Shown: positions 11,833 through 11,940 of the stretch, one piece after another
Position numbering within the stretch: position 1 is the stretch's first letter
Layout of the letters: every line of letters begins with the position of its first letter
Assembly (NCBI GenBank): GCA_031278295.1
Contig: JAITKQ010000025.1
Coordinates: 1 to 11,940 of the forward strand
Source of the DNA: Spirochaetaceae bacterium
GTDB taxonomy: Bacteria; Spirochaetota; Spirochaetia; Treponematales; Breznakiellaceae
Reading direction: 5' to 3'
DNA length: 11,940 nt
The notes under the pieces: model-generated
What the model was told of the DNA's origin: nothing
Seen by the model: the letters and a program-made list of their open reading frames with translations, nothing else
Database searches by the model: none
Position numbers and translations under genes: made by a program

Positions 11833-11940
11833 ATGAATAGTTTTTATACTGTTTTAAAACGGGCCTGGAAACCCGTATTCGGTTTGATCATTGCCTCGGC
11901 AATGTTCATTTCTTCATGCGATGCCGTTACCGGACCCGAC
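11833..11940 (+). CDS. Lipoprotein, N-terminal part (runs off the window)
   Basis: The first 36 codons of a gene cut by the window end. GAGGAG (11821-11826) lies 6 nt before the ATG. A basic start (MNSFYTVLKRAWKPV) leads to a hydrophobic core and lipobox ISSC with lipidated Cys29, then DAVTGPD. It is therefore a predicted lipoprotein, likely another surface or periplasmic protein of the cluster; the functional domain lies beyond the window. The upstream terminator suggests it is transcribed separately from the preceding operon. Confidence 0.8.
   Translation, partial: MNSFYTVLKRAWKPVFGLIIASAMFISSCDAVTGPD

Overview
This GC-rich window looks like chromosomal DNA from a spirochaete of the Treponema type, most likely a gut-associated (termite-gut-like) treponeme. 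That is an inference from the lipoprotein-rich content with relaxed lipoboxes, the Big_2 plus beta-helix surface lipoprotein, the small repeat-bearing outer-membrane barrel, homopolymeric C tracts and the NikK/NikL-type metal transporter. No rRNA or other phylogenetic marker is present to confirm it.

Left part (1-5368): aroC (chorismate synthase, +) converges on argG (argininosuccinate synthase, -). The interval between them holds a long inverted repeat and a 13-C tract. Next, all on the minus strand, come a DUF3298 (RsiV/PdaC-like) lipoprotein and a membrane-anchored HtrA/DegS-like protease with one PDZ domain. argG and htrA each have a recognisable sigma70-type promoter; the one proposed for the lipoprotein is weak.

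Middle part (5369-8250): a compact minus-strand operon reads nikK (DUF4198) > nikL > cbiM/nikM > cbiQ/nikQ, with overlaps of 4, 14 and 11 bp. It is an ECF-type nickel/cobalt importer with the NikKLMQ layout, but the expected ATPase gene (cbiO/nikO) is absent from the locus. A good promoter and a leader containing a terminator-like hairpin precede nikK.

Right part (8340-11940): pointing the other way (+) is a clear cobalamin riboswitch. Downstream lies no cobalamin gene but a 33-codon ORF ending in a 15-C tract, then an outer-membrane barrel protein with seven 12-residue repeats. This is coupled by an ATGA overlap to a lipoprotein with an acidic linker, a Big_2 domain and beta-helix repeats, and then to a 28-codon ORF. 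A terminator, a mini-ORF leader, a GTTAAAC tandem repeat and a hairpin follow, and finally the start of another lipoprotein that runs off the window.

The most unusual arrangement is the cobalamin riboswitch facing a repeat-rich, possibly phase-variable surface-protein operon, back to back with the Ni/Co uptake operon. The two could form one corrinoid/metal-responsive envelope locus, or the riboswitch may have been orphaned by a rearrangement.
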